64,000 nt of DNA from CAG-791 sp963596015 (lineage in GTDB: Bacteria > Bacillota > Clostridia > Lachnospirales > Lachnospiraceae): contig CAVBJS010000008.1 of the NCBI GenBank assembly GCA_963596015.1, positions 1 through 64,000 of the forward strand. Reading direction: 5' to 3'. The position numbers and the translations under genes are program-made. Shown here one piece after another: positions 32,421 to 41,748 of this stretch (position 1 is the stretch's first letter; each line of letters opens with the position of its first letter). The notes beneath the pieces are model-generated. The model did not search any database. It worked only from the letters and a program-made list of their open reading frames with translations, and was not told the origin of the DNA.

Positions 32421-35069
32421 TTAACTGTTCTTTTTTCTTACCAGTCTTCCTACAGCCTTGCCCAGCTCGCTGACAAGGATCACCGACAGAGCTGTCAGGG
32501 CCATTTTGCCCCACAGTGCCAAAGGCAAGGGTGTGGTCTCGAAGACCGCGCTGCCAAACTGGGTGATCACCACCTGCAATGCCAGCACAATAGCAAATAC
32601 GATCAGCATCAGCTGGTTTTTAAACAGGTTCTTATACACAGGGGTAGCGTCCAGTTCCCGGCAGTTAAAGGCATTGCACAGCTGCATCAGCACGAAAAGA
32701 GTGAAAAGCACCGTATCCTTCTGGGCTTCCTCTGCCCCCAGGAAGTTGGTGAAATGCTGTGCCATAAAGATAACGGAGATATAAAGGCCCACAGCCATGA
32801 TTCTGAAAAGCATTGTCTTGGAAACAATGTTTTCATCTCGTCTGGTGGGCTCTCTCTTTAACAGGTCATCTCTGATGGGCTCTAATCCTAAGGTCAAAGC
32901 CGGCGGGCCGTCCATGATGATGTTGATCCACAACAGTTCCAGGGCAGTGAAGGGTGCCTTAAATCCTGCCAGAATAGAGCAGATTACCACGATTACGGAG
33001 GAGACGTTTACTGTCAGCTGGAAGCGGATAAAGCGCTTGAAGTTTTCATAGATACCACGGCCCCACTGCACAGCCTTTACGATGGTGGAGAAGGAGTCAT
33101 CCAACAATACCATGTCGCTGGCTTCCTTGGTCACCTCTGTGCCGGCGATACCCATGGCAATACCCACATCTGCATTCTTGATAGCCGGTGCATCATTGAT
33201 ACCGTCGCCGGTAACAGCCACTACGTTGCCGCATTCCTTCAGGAGCTTTACCACCCGCATTTTTACCAGCGGTGTGCTGCGGGCAATTACCTGGATCTTC
33301 TTAAGGGCTTCCTTTAATTCCTCATCCGTCATTTCCTCTATGTCGGAAGCCTCCACCGCAATATGCCCCTCGTCCAACATATGCAGCTCATTGGCTATGG
33401 CTCTGGCGGTACGGATATTATCGCCGGTCAGCATCTTTACCTCGATGCCCGCCTCCCGACATTTCCGGATAGCCCCATAAACATCGGGACTTAAGGGATC
33501 GGAGATTACCACGAAGCCGTCATAACAGAGATTCTTTTCCAGCTCCTGCTGGTCTTCCCCCTCATCTTCGCCCACTTCTCTGTGGGCAAAAGCCAGGATC
33601 CTGCCGGCCTGACTCTGGAATTCTTCCATGAGCTTCTGGATATTGGCTCTCTCTTCCTCGGATACATCTGTGCACAGAGACAGGATCTTTTCCGGATTGC
33701 CTTTGGTATAAAGGACCTTTTTGCCGTTTTCCCGGACAATGGTGCTCATATCCTTATTCTGGGAGGAAAAAGGGAACACCTTCACCACATCGGCTTCGTG
33801 ACGCAGTTTCTGATAGTCCACGCCGGCCTTCTGGGCTGCTGCCAACAGGGAACATTCCGTGGGATTGCCGATAAAGGACCAATTGCCGTCTTCCCAGGTT
33901 ATGTTGGCATTGCTGTTGATGCAGTAATTGCGAAGCAGCACTTCGTCCTTGATCTCTTCCGGCTGCAGCAGCTGTCCCTTTCTGTAGATCTGCTGCACTG
34001 TCATTTTATTTTCTGTCAGGGTGCCGGTCTTATCGGAGCAGATGATATTCACGCAGCCGATGGTCTCGCAGGCGATCATCTTTTTCACCAGGGCATTTTC
34101 CTTGGACATCTTGATGATGTTAAGGGCCAGGGAAACCGCCACGATAGTAGGCAGACCCTCCGGTACCGCCGCTACGATCAGGACGATACTGGTGATAAAG
34201 GCATCGGATACCGTGCTCCAGTTCAGCTGCTGGTTCATGATAAAGCCGATGATCTCGATGGCAAATACAATGGCTGCTGCCGTGATACCCATGACAGTGA
34301 TCTGCTTGCCAAGGCGATCCAGCTTTTCCTGCAGCGGGGTAGTGGTCTTCTCGATAGAGGAAAGCTCCTGGGCGATCTTTCCGAACTCGGTATCATTTCC
34401 TACGCCGGTGACCAGCAGTCTTCCGTTTCCTGCGGAGACAAAACAGCCGGTATATAACATGCAGCTTCGTTCTGCCACAGGGGTCTTTTCCTGACAGACA
34501 AAATCCGCATCCTTTTCCACCGGTACGCTTTCTCCCGTCAGTGCCGATTCATCCACGTGCAGCTCGTTGCTCTCTAACAACCGGCCGTCTGCCACGATCT
34601 TATCGCCGGTCTCTACCAGGATGATATCGCCTACGACGATCTCTCTTTGTGCTACCTGGGTAGGCTCCCCGTTTCTTATTACCTTGATCAGGGTATCTTC
34701 ATTGATCCGGTTTAATGCCTCAAATGCCTTTTCGCTCTTTCCTTCGGTAATGACTGTGATGACCACAGACAGGGAAATTGCCGCGAAAATGCCAACACAT
34801 TCCAGGAAATTGTACTCACCGCCTGTAAAATATCTGGCGGTGTTGACGATCAGGGTGATCACAGCTGCAAAGATCAGCATCAAAAGCATGGGCTCCGTGG
34901 CCGCATCCCAGATACGCTTTGCCATGGAGATCCGTCCCTGCTGTTTAAAGGTATTTTCTCCATACTTTTCTCTGGAAGCCTGAATCTTTTCGCTGTCTAA
35001 TCCCTTCTCTGCATCACTTCCTGTTTTCCCGAGCAATTCTTCTTTGGAAAGCAGATATGCTTCTTTCAT
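32421..35069 (-). CDS. P-type Ca2+-transporting ATPase (type IIB-like)
   Basis: An 882-residue cation pump. Visible motifs in order: actuator TGES (ALTGESVPVE), TM4 motif VAAVPEGLP, phosphorylation site CSDKTGTLTENK, nucleotide-binding KGNPEKIL, TGDN and hinge VTGDGINDAPAIKNADVGIAMG, and the C-terminal multi-helix domain with NIIMDGPPALTLGLEP. The PEGLP motif and domain order fit calcium pumps of the PMCA-like bacterial group, which export Ca2+ from the cytoplasm. ATG 35069 follows AGAGGAGT; a longer frame to 35147 has no ribosome site. It is monocistronic. Confidence 0.93.
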   Translation of the reverse strand: MKEAYLLSKEELLGKTGSDAEKGLDSEKIQASREKYGENTFKQQGRISMAKRIWDAATEPMLLMLIFAAVITLIVNTARYFTGGEYNFLECVGIFAAISLSVVITVITEGKSEKAFEALNRINEDTLIKVIRNGEPTQVAQREIVVGDIILVETGDKIVADGRLLESNELHVDESALTGESVPVEKDADFVCQEKTPVAERSCMLYTGCFVSAGNGRLLVTGVGNDTEFGKIAQELSSIEKTTTPLQEKLDRLGKQITVMGITAAAIVFAIEIIGFIMNQQLNWSTVSDAFITSIVLIVAAVPEGLPTIVAVSLALNIIKMSKENALVKKMIACETIGCVNIICSDKTGTLTENKMTVQQIYRKGQLLQPEEIKDEVLLRNYCINSNANITWEDGNWSFIGNPTECSLLAAAQKAGVDYQKLRHEADVVKVFPFSSQNKDMSTIVRENGKKVLYTKGNPEKILSLCTDVSEEERANIQKLMEEFQSQAGRILAFAHREVGEDEGEDQQELEKNLCYDGFVVISDPLSPDVYGAIRKCREAGIEVKMLTGDNIRTARAIANELHMLDEGHIAVEASDIEEMTDEELKEALKKIQVIARSTPLVKMRVVKLLKECGNVVAVTGDGINDAPAIKNADVGIAMGIAGTEVTKEASDMVLLDDSFSTIVKAVQWGRGIYENFKRFIRFQLTVNVSSVIVVICSILAGFKAPFTALELLWINIIMDGPPALTLGLEPIRDDLLKREPTRRDENIVSKTMLFRIMAVGLYISVIFMAQHFTNFLGAEEAQKDTVLFTLFVLMQLCNAFNCRELDATPVYKNLFKNQLMLIVFAIVLALQVVITQFGSAVFETTPLPLALWGKMALTALSVILVSELGKAVGRLVRKKNS

Positions 35070-35271
35070 TACTCCTCTCTTTCTGCGGACGCCTTTGGTC
35101 TTTCCCTTCCGGATACGGTCTGCCTTTGCTCTAAATCCTGATCTCACTGCGGCGTCCCCAGCGCAATAAGATCAAATGCTGTCCCCCGCCTGTCGGCTTG
35201 GCGAACTTTGGCCGTCATTATAGAAATTCGTGATTCGTGCAAATATGCTTTTGACATGACGGCTTATGGCA

Positions 35272-35303
35272 TAAAAAAATCGATACAGCGACTTGCTGTA
35301 CCG
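35272..35303 (-). terminator. Second tandem terminator of the sugar operon
   Basis: On the minus strand the stem TACAGC with GCTGTA is followed by TCGATTTTTTTATG. It lies directly after another terminator. Confidence 0.82.
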
Positions 35304-35307
35304 ACTA

Positions 35308-35348
35308 TAAAAAAAGACTCGTGTACAGCCAATGCTATACATGAGTCT
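35308..35348 (-). terminator. First tandem terminator of the sugar operon
   Basis: On the minus strand the stem GACTCATGTA with TACACGAGTC (one mismatch) is followed by seven T, about 270 bases after the second solute-binding protein gene. Confidence 0.85.
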
Positions 35349-35615
35349 CGTTTATTAAGGCAAACCAGATCCGGTATGGATAGATCAGTATGTTGACTTG
35401 CCGCGCCCAGCAAAAGATGTTCTGCCGTACGCCACTACTCCCTCATCTGTTCGATTGTTTCTACAAAGTATCATGAGGGTTTGTGGTTAGTCAATGCAAA
35501 CTTTCTTTATGCTACCGGTCAGTCTACGGCTGGTTACCGTTCAGCCCTCGCCAGATGGCTGGCTACCTCTGATAGGCACCGCCGTCTGGTCGTGGACTGA
35601 ACGAAAACGCAGCTT

Positions 35616-36920
35616 TTACTCCTCTTTCAGCAACACCGACATCTCCCGGCACAATTCCTCCAGCGTGATCTCATCCGTGATGTAGTTGGTAAATTTCTTT
35701 CCGATCGTCTCAATATCCTCCATTGGATCATCGGTAAAAACCCGAACCGTCAGCTCATATTTCTCCGCATACTGCTGCATGATCTCAATACCGGGAACAT
35801 CAAGATCCTGCTGCAGGATATCCAATCTGGCCGGCAGTCGGTGCATGGCGTTGCTGTACCCTGCCGTTCCCTCGTCTCCCGCTATATAGCTAAGAAAGGA
35901 ATAAGCCAATTCTTTATTCTTTGAGGCATTGTTCACCGCGTAGTTCCATGCCGCTACGTTGGTCCGGTTCGATCCGAGATCAGGCAGCATTTGCACATGG
36001 ACTTTTTCACTGCTGTATGCATCCAACTTCGCTGCCTGATAGGTTGACCCACTGTACAGAAAAGCACTGCCGATCTTCCCATTGATGATCTTCTGCAGTG
36101 TCTGATCATATTGATCTATCAACTGTCCTTCAGAAGTGTATTGCTGTTTTGCCATATCGTGCAGGTACAGCAGCGCCTGTTTCGTATTTTCGTTGTTCCA
36201 GTCCCTGCAGTCTCCTCCAAAGAGATTTATAAACTCGAAAATATCGTTATAGGCATATGTTTTTTCCCAGGCTCCGCCGTAACCATATATTCCGGCCTCT
36301 GCTGCACTCTTCAGAAAAACGTTAAAATCCTCTATTGTACGGATTTCTGACAATCCTGCCCGTTCCAGATCCTCTTGATCTACCCAAAACATGTAAATAT
36401 CCATAAAGAACGGAACGGCGTAGAGAGAATCCGAGCAGCTGCAGATTTCCTGCAGATATTCCTGCGGATAAGAAGCAAGGATTTCCGCTTCCACCAGATC
36501 CTTCGGCAATGGTGTCAGATATCCTTTTCTCTTAAATTCGCACAGCATCTCATCGTTCAGTGTATACACATCCACGCTCTCATCCCCCGTGGAAAGCTGT
36601 GTCGAAAACTGAGCCATCCGGTTATTGGGATCCCGGTCCGGCGTCACAAGTTGTATTTCTATGCCCAGCTCTTCCTCTATACCATGGATATACTTCTGAT
36701 AGGCAGGCTCCGACGCATCGATACTCATCACCGTTAGCACCGGCTTTGCTGTCTCTGACAGAACGGCCTCGCTGTTACTTTCCTTTTTCTCTTCTTCCAA
36801 CACATCCCGGCCGGACGTTTTTTCTGCCGTCCCGTCTATATTCTGCATACATCCGCACAGGCCAAGGCTTGCCAGGAGAACCGCTGCCCATGCAGCTATC
36901 CTTCCCCCGTCTCGTCTCAT
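35616..36920 (-). CDS. Sugar-binding lipoprotein 2 of the ABC importer
   Basis: 434 residues, family 1 extracellular solute-binding protein. Signal peptide with lipobox LCGC (Cys24). It is clearly paralogous to the first binding protein (40054-41352): both share the run YGYGG(A/S)WEKTY followed by FGGD, and LPAR or YPAR near the C terminus. Its ATG overlaps the stop of the GH172 gene (ATGA), so translation is coupled; a longer frame start at 36986 lies inside that gene. Two binding proteins with one permease pair could widen substrate range. Confidence 0.9.
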   Translation of the reverse strand: MRRDGGRIAAWAAVLLASLGLCGCMQNIDGTAEKTSGRDVLEEEKKESNSEAVLSETAKPVLTVMSIDASEPAYQKYIHGIEEELGIEIQLVTPDRDPNNRMAQFSTQLSTGDESVDVYTLNDEMLCEFKRKGYLTPLPKDLVEAEILASYPQEYLQEICSCSDSLYAVPFFMDIYMFWVDQEDLERAGLSEIRTIEDFNVFLKSAAEAGIYGYGGAWEKTYAYNDIFEFINLFGGDCRDWNNENTKQALLYLHDMAKQQYTSEGQLIDQYDQTLQKIINGKIGSAFLYSGSTYQAAKLDAYSSEKVHVQMLPDLGSNRTNVAAWNYAVNNASKNKELAYSFLSYIAGDEGTAGYSNAMHRLPARLDILQQDLDVPGIEIMQQYAEKYELTVRVFTDDPMEDIETIGKKFTNYITDEITLEELCREMSVLLKEE

Positions 36921-38023
36921 CGGGGCCAACGCTCTTCTGCAGACGGCAATACCGGAAAAGGTGCATGCGGATGCGTCTGATACCAATAGGCTACACTGGC
37001 CACATCGTCCTGGCGCTCGAACAATCCGCGGTATCCCACACCGATCTGCTGGATCGTCACCCGCAGATCTTCCTCAAAGTAGATCGGATCCTGAATGTGC
37101 CACCGGTAGAATCCTCTTTGCGGCATGGTATCATCGTTATGGTAAAAATTATGGATCGCCTCATCGTGGCTGGAATAATAGGGATACCCCAGATACGGTG
37201 TGCAATAGTTCTGTTCCACCGTCTTGCCGTTTACCTGCTGTGCAAAACTCCAGGATCCGCCAAAGTAATCCTCCGTCCCTGTACTGCAGATGGTGGGATA
37301 TTCCTGATCGCCGTCCATATAGAACTTCATTTCTCCCTCGCCGTACCAATAGCGCTCCAGGGCAGTCAGGGCAAGATAAGTTCCCACATAATGTCCTCTG
37401 CCTTTCACGCCGTCCAGAATGGTATAATCCTTACCTTTCTGTGTCAGCCGCTCTCTTCTCCACTGCGCATGGAAATACGCAAGGTCCTCCGGCAACTCAT
37501 CTGTCAGGCAGTAGTTGATCTGATAGAAAATAGACGGAATAGCATTGACATGCTGGTTTTCCAACGTGATCCGTGCATGCGTGCGGAACGGCATCTTAAA
37601 ATATACATTCAATCCTCTGGACGGTACTGCTACGATCGGGACAGAATTGACGATGCACTCTCTGCCAAAGCCGCAGCAGAAGAAGTCTCCCAGCGGAACC
37701 TCTACAGAAGGCTCTTCCTCATCATCCCAATAACACCGCAGCACCAGATCTCTTAAGACAAAGCAATCCGCTTCTGTAGTCCGATCCGGCACCGTAAACC
37801 ACATATGCTGGATCATGCCGCTGCCGTGCACATCAGCCAGTACAACTGTTTCTCCCGCCGGAACATCACGCAGTGCGGGGCTTCCTTTTCTCGATGGTCC
37901 AAGGTGGCTTGCAGACATGGCTGCCTTCCCTTTTTCTCCTGTCGGGTTCTCCGCATTTATGGCCCGGCTCTGTATATGATGGTTCTGCATCAAATCTGAT
38001 AACGATCCTACCACTGCACTCAT
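36917..38023 (-). CDS. GH172 (DUF2961) glycoside hydrolase
   Basis: 368 residues without signal peptide, so cytoplasmic. Motifs of the DUF2961/GH172 family are visible: GSGMIQHMWFTV, the acidic YWDDEEEPSVEVPLGDFF, ICSTGTEDYFGGSWSF and GFYRWHIQDPIYFEEDLRVTIQ. The family includes difructose-anhydride-forming and alpha-fructofuranosidase or arabinofuranosidase enzymes, using the two conserved glutamates. With the sugar ABC importer upstream it probably splits an imported fructose- or arabinofuranose-containing oligosaccharide. The exact substrate cannot be read from sequence. Start GGGAGAGAAAATG. Confidence 0.87.
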   Translation of the reverse strand: MSAVVGSLSDLMQNHHIQSRAINAENPTGEKGKAAMSASHLGPSRKGSPALRDVPAGETVVLADVHGSGMIQHMWFTVPDRTTEADCFVLRDLVLRCYWDDEEEPSVEVPLGDFFCCGFGRECIVNSVPIVAVPSRGLNVYFKMPFRTHARITLENQHVNAIPSIFYQINYCLTDELPEDLAYFHAQWRRERLTQKGKDYTILDGVKGRGHYVGTYLALTALERYWYGEGEMKFYMDGDQEYPTICSTGTEDYFGGSWSFAQQVNGKTVEQNYCTPYLGYPYYSSHDEAIHNFYHNDDTMPQRGFYRWHIQDPIYFEEDLRVTIQQIGVGYRGLFERQDDVASVAYWYQTHPHAPFPVLPSAEERWPR

Positions 38024-38106
38024 TTTCTCTCCCTTCTGCTGACGCTTGATCGTGCGAAAGCATGTTGCTATAGATAAATGCTACTTTGTTCTCTGCATAA
38101 ACCCTC

Positions 38107-38955
38107 TTATTCCTTCACGCCGCCTGCCATGATACCATCCATGATCTGCTTTTCAAATACAGCAACAAAGATGATGATCGGCGCCAGTATGATCCATCCC
38201 ATTGCACTGGTCAGATCCCACGGAACACCATACATATTGTCACGCAGCGGAAGCTCCACGATAGACACGGAAAGTGTCTGGATGCTATTGGAATAATAGA
38301 GCGGTGTGAAAAAGTTATTCAGGCAATTGATAAAATTAATGATACACACCGTAGCCACCGCCGGCTTCATCAGGGGGAAGATCACATAAAACAGACGCTG
38401 TACAAAATTCGCGCCGTCGATGGCAGCTGCCTCTTCCAATGACTCCGGGATCTTTCCCACAAAATTACGCAGGATCAGGATAGTGAAAGGGATCACACTG
38501 CTGATGTATAAAATGATCAGTCCCTGATAGGTATCATACAGCCCCACACTCCTGATAAATTCATACAAGGGCCTTGCCGTGACCACTTCCGGGATCAGCA
38601 TTGTGGCAACTATGAAGCCGAATACCAGACTGATAAACCGACTGTTAGCATATCTGCAGAAGGCATATGCTCCCAGCACACAGATCACTGTGCTGATCAG
38701 CAGGGTAAAACCAATGATGATAACTGTACTCTTGATCTTTTCGATCAGACCTACATTCTGGATCAGGTAGATATAACTATCCAGGGTCGGGTGATCCGGC
38801 AGATAATCGATCGGTGTTTTAAACAATTCTCCCGGCGGCGTAATGGAGGATATAAAGATCCAGTACACCGGGACCAAAACTACCAGAGCGACCAATGCGA
38901 ATAAAACCCATTTAAAGATTTCCGATAAAATATGATAGATCTTGTATTTATTCAT
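38107..38955 (-). CDS. ABC sugar permease, MalG type
   Basis: A 282-residue inner-membrane permease with six helices and the EAA loop EEAAAIDGANFVQRLFYVIFPLMKP (about 182-206), which docks the ATPase. The N terminus LFALVALVVLVPVYWIFISSI is typical of MalG-like proteins. No ATPase gene is in this operon; such importers commonly use a shared MsmK-type ATPase encoded elsewhere. It ends 84 bases before the GH172 gene. Confidence 0.94.
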   Translation of the reverse strand: MNKYKIYHILSEIFKWVLFALVALVVLVPVYWIFISSITPPGELFKTPIDYLPDHPTLDSYIYLIQNVGLIEKIKSTVIIIGFTLLISTVICVLGAYAFCRYANSRFISLVFGFIVATMLIPEVVTARPLYEFIRSVGLYDTYQGLIILYISSVIPFTILILRNFVGKIPESLEEAAAIDGANFVQRLFYVIFPLMKPAVATVCIINFINCLNNFFTPLYYSNSIQTLSVSIVELPLRDNMYGVPWDLTSAMGWIILAPIIIFVAVFEKQIMDGIMAGGVKE

Positions 38956-38998
38956 CCCAGTTCTCCATTTATATTGCTCTAAAAGCCCCGAACACCGC

Positions 38999-39883
38999 CT
39001 ACTCCATTTTCCTTTGAATCCTCATATTCAGGATCGTAAAGGCGATCATGACGATGAACAGCACCACAGCAAGTGCCGATGCATAACCGACATTCAGATT
39101 GGTGAAAGCCTCCGTGGTGATACGATAGGCGATCAGTGCCGTATCCTCGCCCGGACCTCCGGATGTCATGGAATAAACAAGATCAAATGAGGTAAGTCTC
39201 CATAAGGTGAAAGGGATGGTCAGCGTGGCAATATTCTTTGCGATCAGCGGCAATGTGATCCTCGTAAAGCATTGTAATCCATTGGCACCATCTACCTTTG
39301 CCGACTCATAAATATCCTGGGAAACAAATTGCAAGCCTGATAATACAAGGATAGCAAAGAACGGAAGGTCTTTCCACAGATCCATCACAATAACCGCAAA
39401 TCTGGCAGAGCCTGTATGGATCAGCCAGCTGTAGGAAAAATTCGGATCAATGAACCGTCGGATCAGATCATTCACCAGACCATATTGATCATTAAATCCC
39501 CATTTAGCTGCCATGCCTATAACAACGGCAGGCATGGCCCACGGGATCAGAACGATGGTGCGCAAAAAACGCTGTCCCTTAAACTTAATATTCAATATCA
39601 ATGCCAGGATAGTTCCCAGAACAATGTGGAACACCATGGATACCACGACGAAGATCGCCGTGAATTGAATGGATGTAATAACTTTCGGATCTTTAAAGAT
39701 ATTCAGATAATTGTCAAACGCACAGAACTCGTTGATCCCACTCAGCAGCTTTATGTTGAAAAAGCTGTTCCGAACCGTTGCCAGGATAGGATATATGGTC
39801 GTAAATCCTCGGATCAGAAGAACCGGCAATACCATCAGCACCGGTACGATCACTTCTATTCTCTTTCCCTTCGCTTTGTTCAT
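38999..39883 (-). CDS. ABC sugar permease, MalF type
   Basis: A 294-residue permease with six helices; the EAA loop is YESAKVDGANGLQCFTRITLPLIAKN (about 197-222). It pairs with the MalG-type protein 43 bases downstream. A strong hairpin lies between the binding-protein gene and this start, likely lowering permease expression relative to the binding protein. Confidence 0.94.
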   Translation of the reverse strand: MNKAKGKRIEVIVPVLMVLPVLLIRGFTTIYPILATVRNSFFNIKLLSGINEFCAFDNYLNIFKDPKVITSIQFTAIFVVVSMVFHIVLGTILALILNIKFKGQRFLRTIVLIPWAMPAVVIGMAAKWGFNDQYGLVNDLIRRFIDPNFSYSWLIHTGSARFAVIVMDLWKDLPFFAILVLSGLQFVSQDIYESAKVDGANGLQCFTRITLPLIAKNIATLTIPFTLWRLTSFDLVYSMTSGGPGEDTALIAYRITTEAFTNLNVGYASALAVVLFIVMIAFTILNMRIQRKME

Positions 39884-39935
39884 GTTCCTACACTCCTATA
39901 TAGAGGTCTGCTCCGACCATTTTCTATGCTCCTTT

Positions 39936-39965
39936 AAGGGAAACGCCGGTTAGAGCGTTTCCCTT
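39936..39965 (-). promoter_or_regulatory. Intercistronic hairpin between binding protein and permease
   Basis: The perfect 11-bp stem AAGGGAAACGC with GCGTTTCCCTT and an eight-base loop, not followed by T on the sense strand. Such stem-loops after a solute-binding gene commonly protect the upstream mRNA, giving more binding protein than permease. Confidence 0.75.
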
Positions 39966-40053
39966 ACGCATTGCGTCGCAAAGCAATTTTTTTTTAATGC
40001 ACTTACTATCCGGGTAAATAAACATTTCCCTGCCGGCAGTCACATTTCATTTC

Positions 40054-41352
40054 TTACTGGTATTGTTCTACGTAGCTCTGCGCCTGTGTCAGGAAATCGT
40101 CAATGGTGATCTGATCACTGACATACTGCTGGAAAATTGTGCCCATGGCACTGATGAACTCCATCGTCTGGGGAAGCATGGGACGGCCGGTTACATTACA
40201 ATTCTCTGCATACTCGGTGTACATTGCCTTTGCGGGATCTGTATCCGGAACCACTGTCTCTGCCACATCCGCTCTTGCGGGATACCGGTCAAAGCACTCA
40301 TAGGATGCCTTCATACCGCCTTCGGAAGCCATATAGCTGAGGAACTTCTGTGCAGCTTCCTTGTGTTCAGATGCTGCATTAAGTACATAGCTCCAGGAAT
40401 CGGTAAAGATATATCTCTGTCCATCATCGGAGAAGCAAGGTACCATGGTCTGATGAATCTTAGTATCATCCAACATATCGGCGTTGGAGTACTCGGAACC
40501 GGTTCCCCAATAGAACCAGCAGCCATAGTTGCCATCGATCGCCTTGGGATTCATCTGCTCATACTTGTCTGCCAGCTGATCCAGTGAGGTATATCCGTCA
40601 GCAACCAGATCATGTAAGAACTCCAATGCCTCTTTATTCTTCGGGTTTGTCCAGTCGTAGTAATCGCCACCGAACATGTTGACAAACTGTGCGATCTCAT
40701 TGAAAACATAAGTCTTTTCCCAGGAGCCGCCGTAACCATATCTGCCGTTTCCGGAAGCTGCCTTCATGTAAGCCATGAAATCTTCTTTGGTATCAATGGA
40801 TGTAATACCGACCTCGTCCATGATCTCCTGATTTACCCAGAAAGCCAGATAGCCTGTATAACCGGGTACGCCGATGATATCGCCGCTTGCGGATGTGATC
40901 ATCTGGCTGACATAACCTTCTGCGAACTTGCTGGCTACATCCTCCGTCATTACAGTATCGTTCAAAGGCTCCAGCCAGCCGGAATTTTTGAAGGTTGTTG
41001 CCATTTCATCATTGATCTCCAGAATATCTACTGAACTGTCGCCGGTGGAAAGCATTGTTGTTACCTTCTGCTGTCTCGTATCAGAGTCCGTCGGAGCCGC
41101 AATGACATTGATCTTCAATCCTGTTCCTTCCTCAACATCTGCCAGCCATGTGTCAAAATCAGGATCCGTGGTCATAATGGAATACAATGTAAGATCATAT
41201 TCTCCGCTGGATGCCGTCGTTTCTGCAGTACTGTCCGTCGCTGTTTCATCAGCGGCTGCCCCGCTGCCGGATGACCCGGAAGAACCACAGCCGGCCAACA
41301 TCGTCATCATCATTGTTCCCGCCAAAAACAAACTCAATACTCTCTTTTTCAT
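40054..41352 (-). CDS. Sugar-binding lipoprotein 1 of the ABC importer
   Basis: 432 residues, first gene of the sugar operon. Signal peptide MKKRVLSLFLAGTMMMTMLAGC with lipobox Cys22, then a Ser/Gly linker and a two-lobed family 1 binding protein (YDLTLYSIMTTDPDFDTWLADVEEGTGLKINV...). ATG 41352 is chosen; the frame to 41553 reads through hairpin repeat copy D. The ribosome site AAAGGGAAAG follows the delta stem-loop. The divergent sensor/regulator pair probably controls this promoter. Confidence 0.93.
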   Translation of the reverse strand: MKKRVLSLFLAGTMMMTMLAGCGSSGSSGSGAAADETATDSTAETTASSGEYDLTLYSIMTTDPDFDTWLADVEEGTGLKINVIAAPTDSDTRQQKVTTMLSTGDSSVDILEINDEMATTFKNSGWLEPLNDTVMTEDVASKFAEGYVSQMITSASGDIIGVPGYTGYLAFWVNQEIMDEVGITSIDTKEDFMAYMKAASGNGRYGYGGSWEKTYVFNEIAQFVNMFGGDYYDWTNPKNKEALEFLHDLVADGYTSLDQLADKYEQMNPKAIDGNYGCWFYWGTGSEYSNADMLDDTKIHQTMVPCFSDDGQRYIFTDSWSYVLNAASEHKEAAQKFLSYMASEGGMKASYECFDRYPARADVAETVVPDTDPAKAMYTEYAENCNVTGRPMLPQTMEFISAMGTIFQQYVSDQITIDDFLTQAQSYVEQYQ

Positions 41353-41535
41353 ACTTTCCCTTTCTGCCGCAGCTTGTCTGCGGCACCGTGAGGAGAATTT
41401 CGCGCAGGCGAATTCTCCGATGCGATCCGCACCTATGACGTTTACGTCATTGGTGCCGTTGGAAAGGAATGCCATCAGGCATTTCTTTCCAACTTTCCCT
41501 TTCTGCCGCAGCTTGTCTGCGGCACCCCGGTATGC
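41353..41535 (-). repeat. Compound hairpin repeat, copy D (delta-alpha-beta-gamma-delta)
   Basis: Plus coordinates: delta 41366-41384, gamma 41392-41418, beta 41429-41456 (arms GCACCTATGACG and CGTCATTGGTGC, one mismatch), alpha 41458-41493 (arms GTTGGAAAG and CTTTCCAAC), second delta 41505-41523. It lies fully in the leader of the binding-protein mRNA. Confidence 0.92.
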
Positions 41536-41748
41536 TTTCGGATCACGCTTCAAACGTCCATCCGCTGTTTTGTTGTTGCTTACAAATTACCAAAACGCCA
41601 CGCTATACAAAATGTGATATTTTTAGATGCGTTTACAAAATTTTTTCAGCTATTTCACAGGGTATTGAGATATTATTTCCTTTTTGCAACAATAACATTG
41701 AAATATTTTTATAGTTTTACATACCAATCAACGGATAATCGAGGACAT
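41536..41748. other. Divergent control region of sugar operon and sensor kinase
   Basis: AT-rich. It should hold both promoters, but I cannot define convincing -35/-10 pairs or an operator by eye. Confidence 0.45.

Larger units (their letters stand above)
35070..35615. other. Gap between the Ca2+ ATPase and sugar operons
   Basis: 546 bases without a gene. It includes a minus-strand -10-like TATAAT (35217-35222) for the ATPase gene with no clear -35, an inverted repeat GCCGTCAT with ATGACGGC (35211-35218, 35256-35263) around a doubled ATTCGTG, and two tandem terminators (35272-35348). 35349-35615 shows nothing recognisable. Confidence 0.55.

Noticed and set aside
39966..40020. Terminator between sugar-binding protein 1 and MalF
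   Set aside because: The hairpin lacks a T-run on the sense strand and the genes form one operon; an mRNA-protecting stem is more likely.
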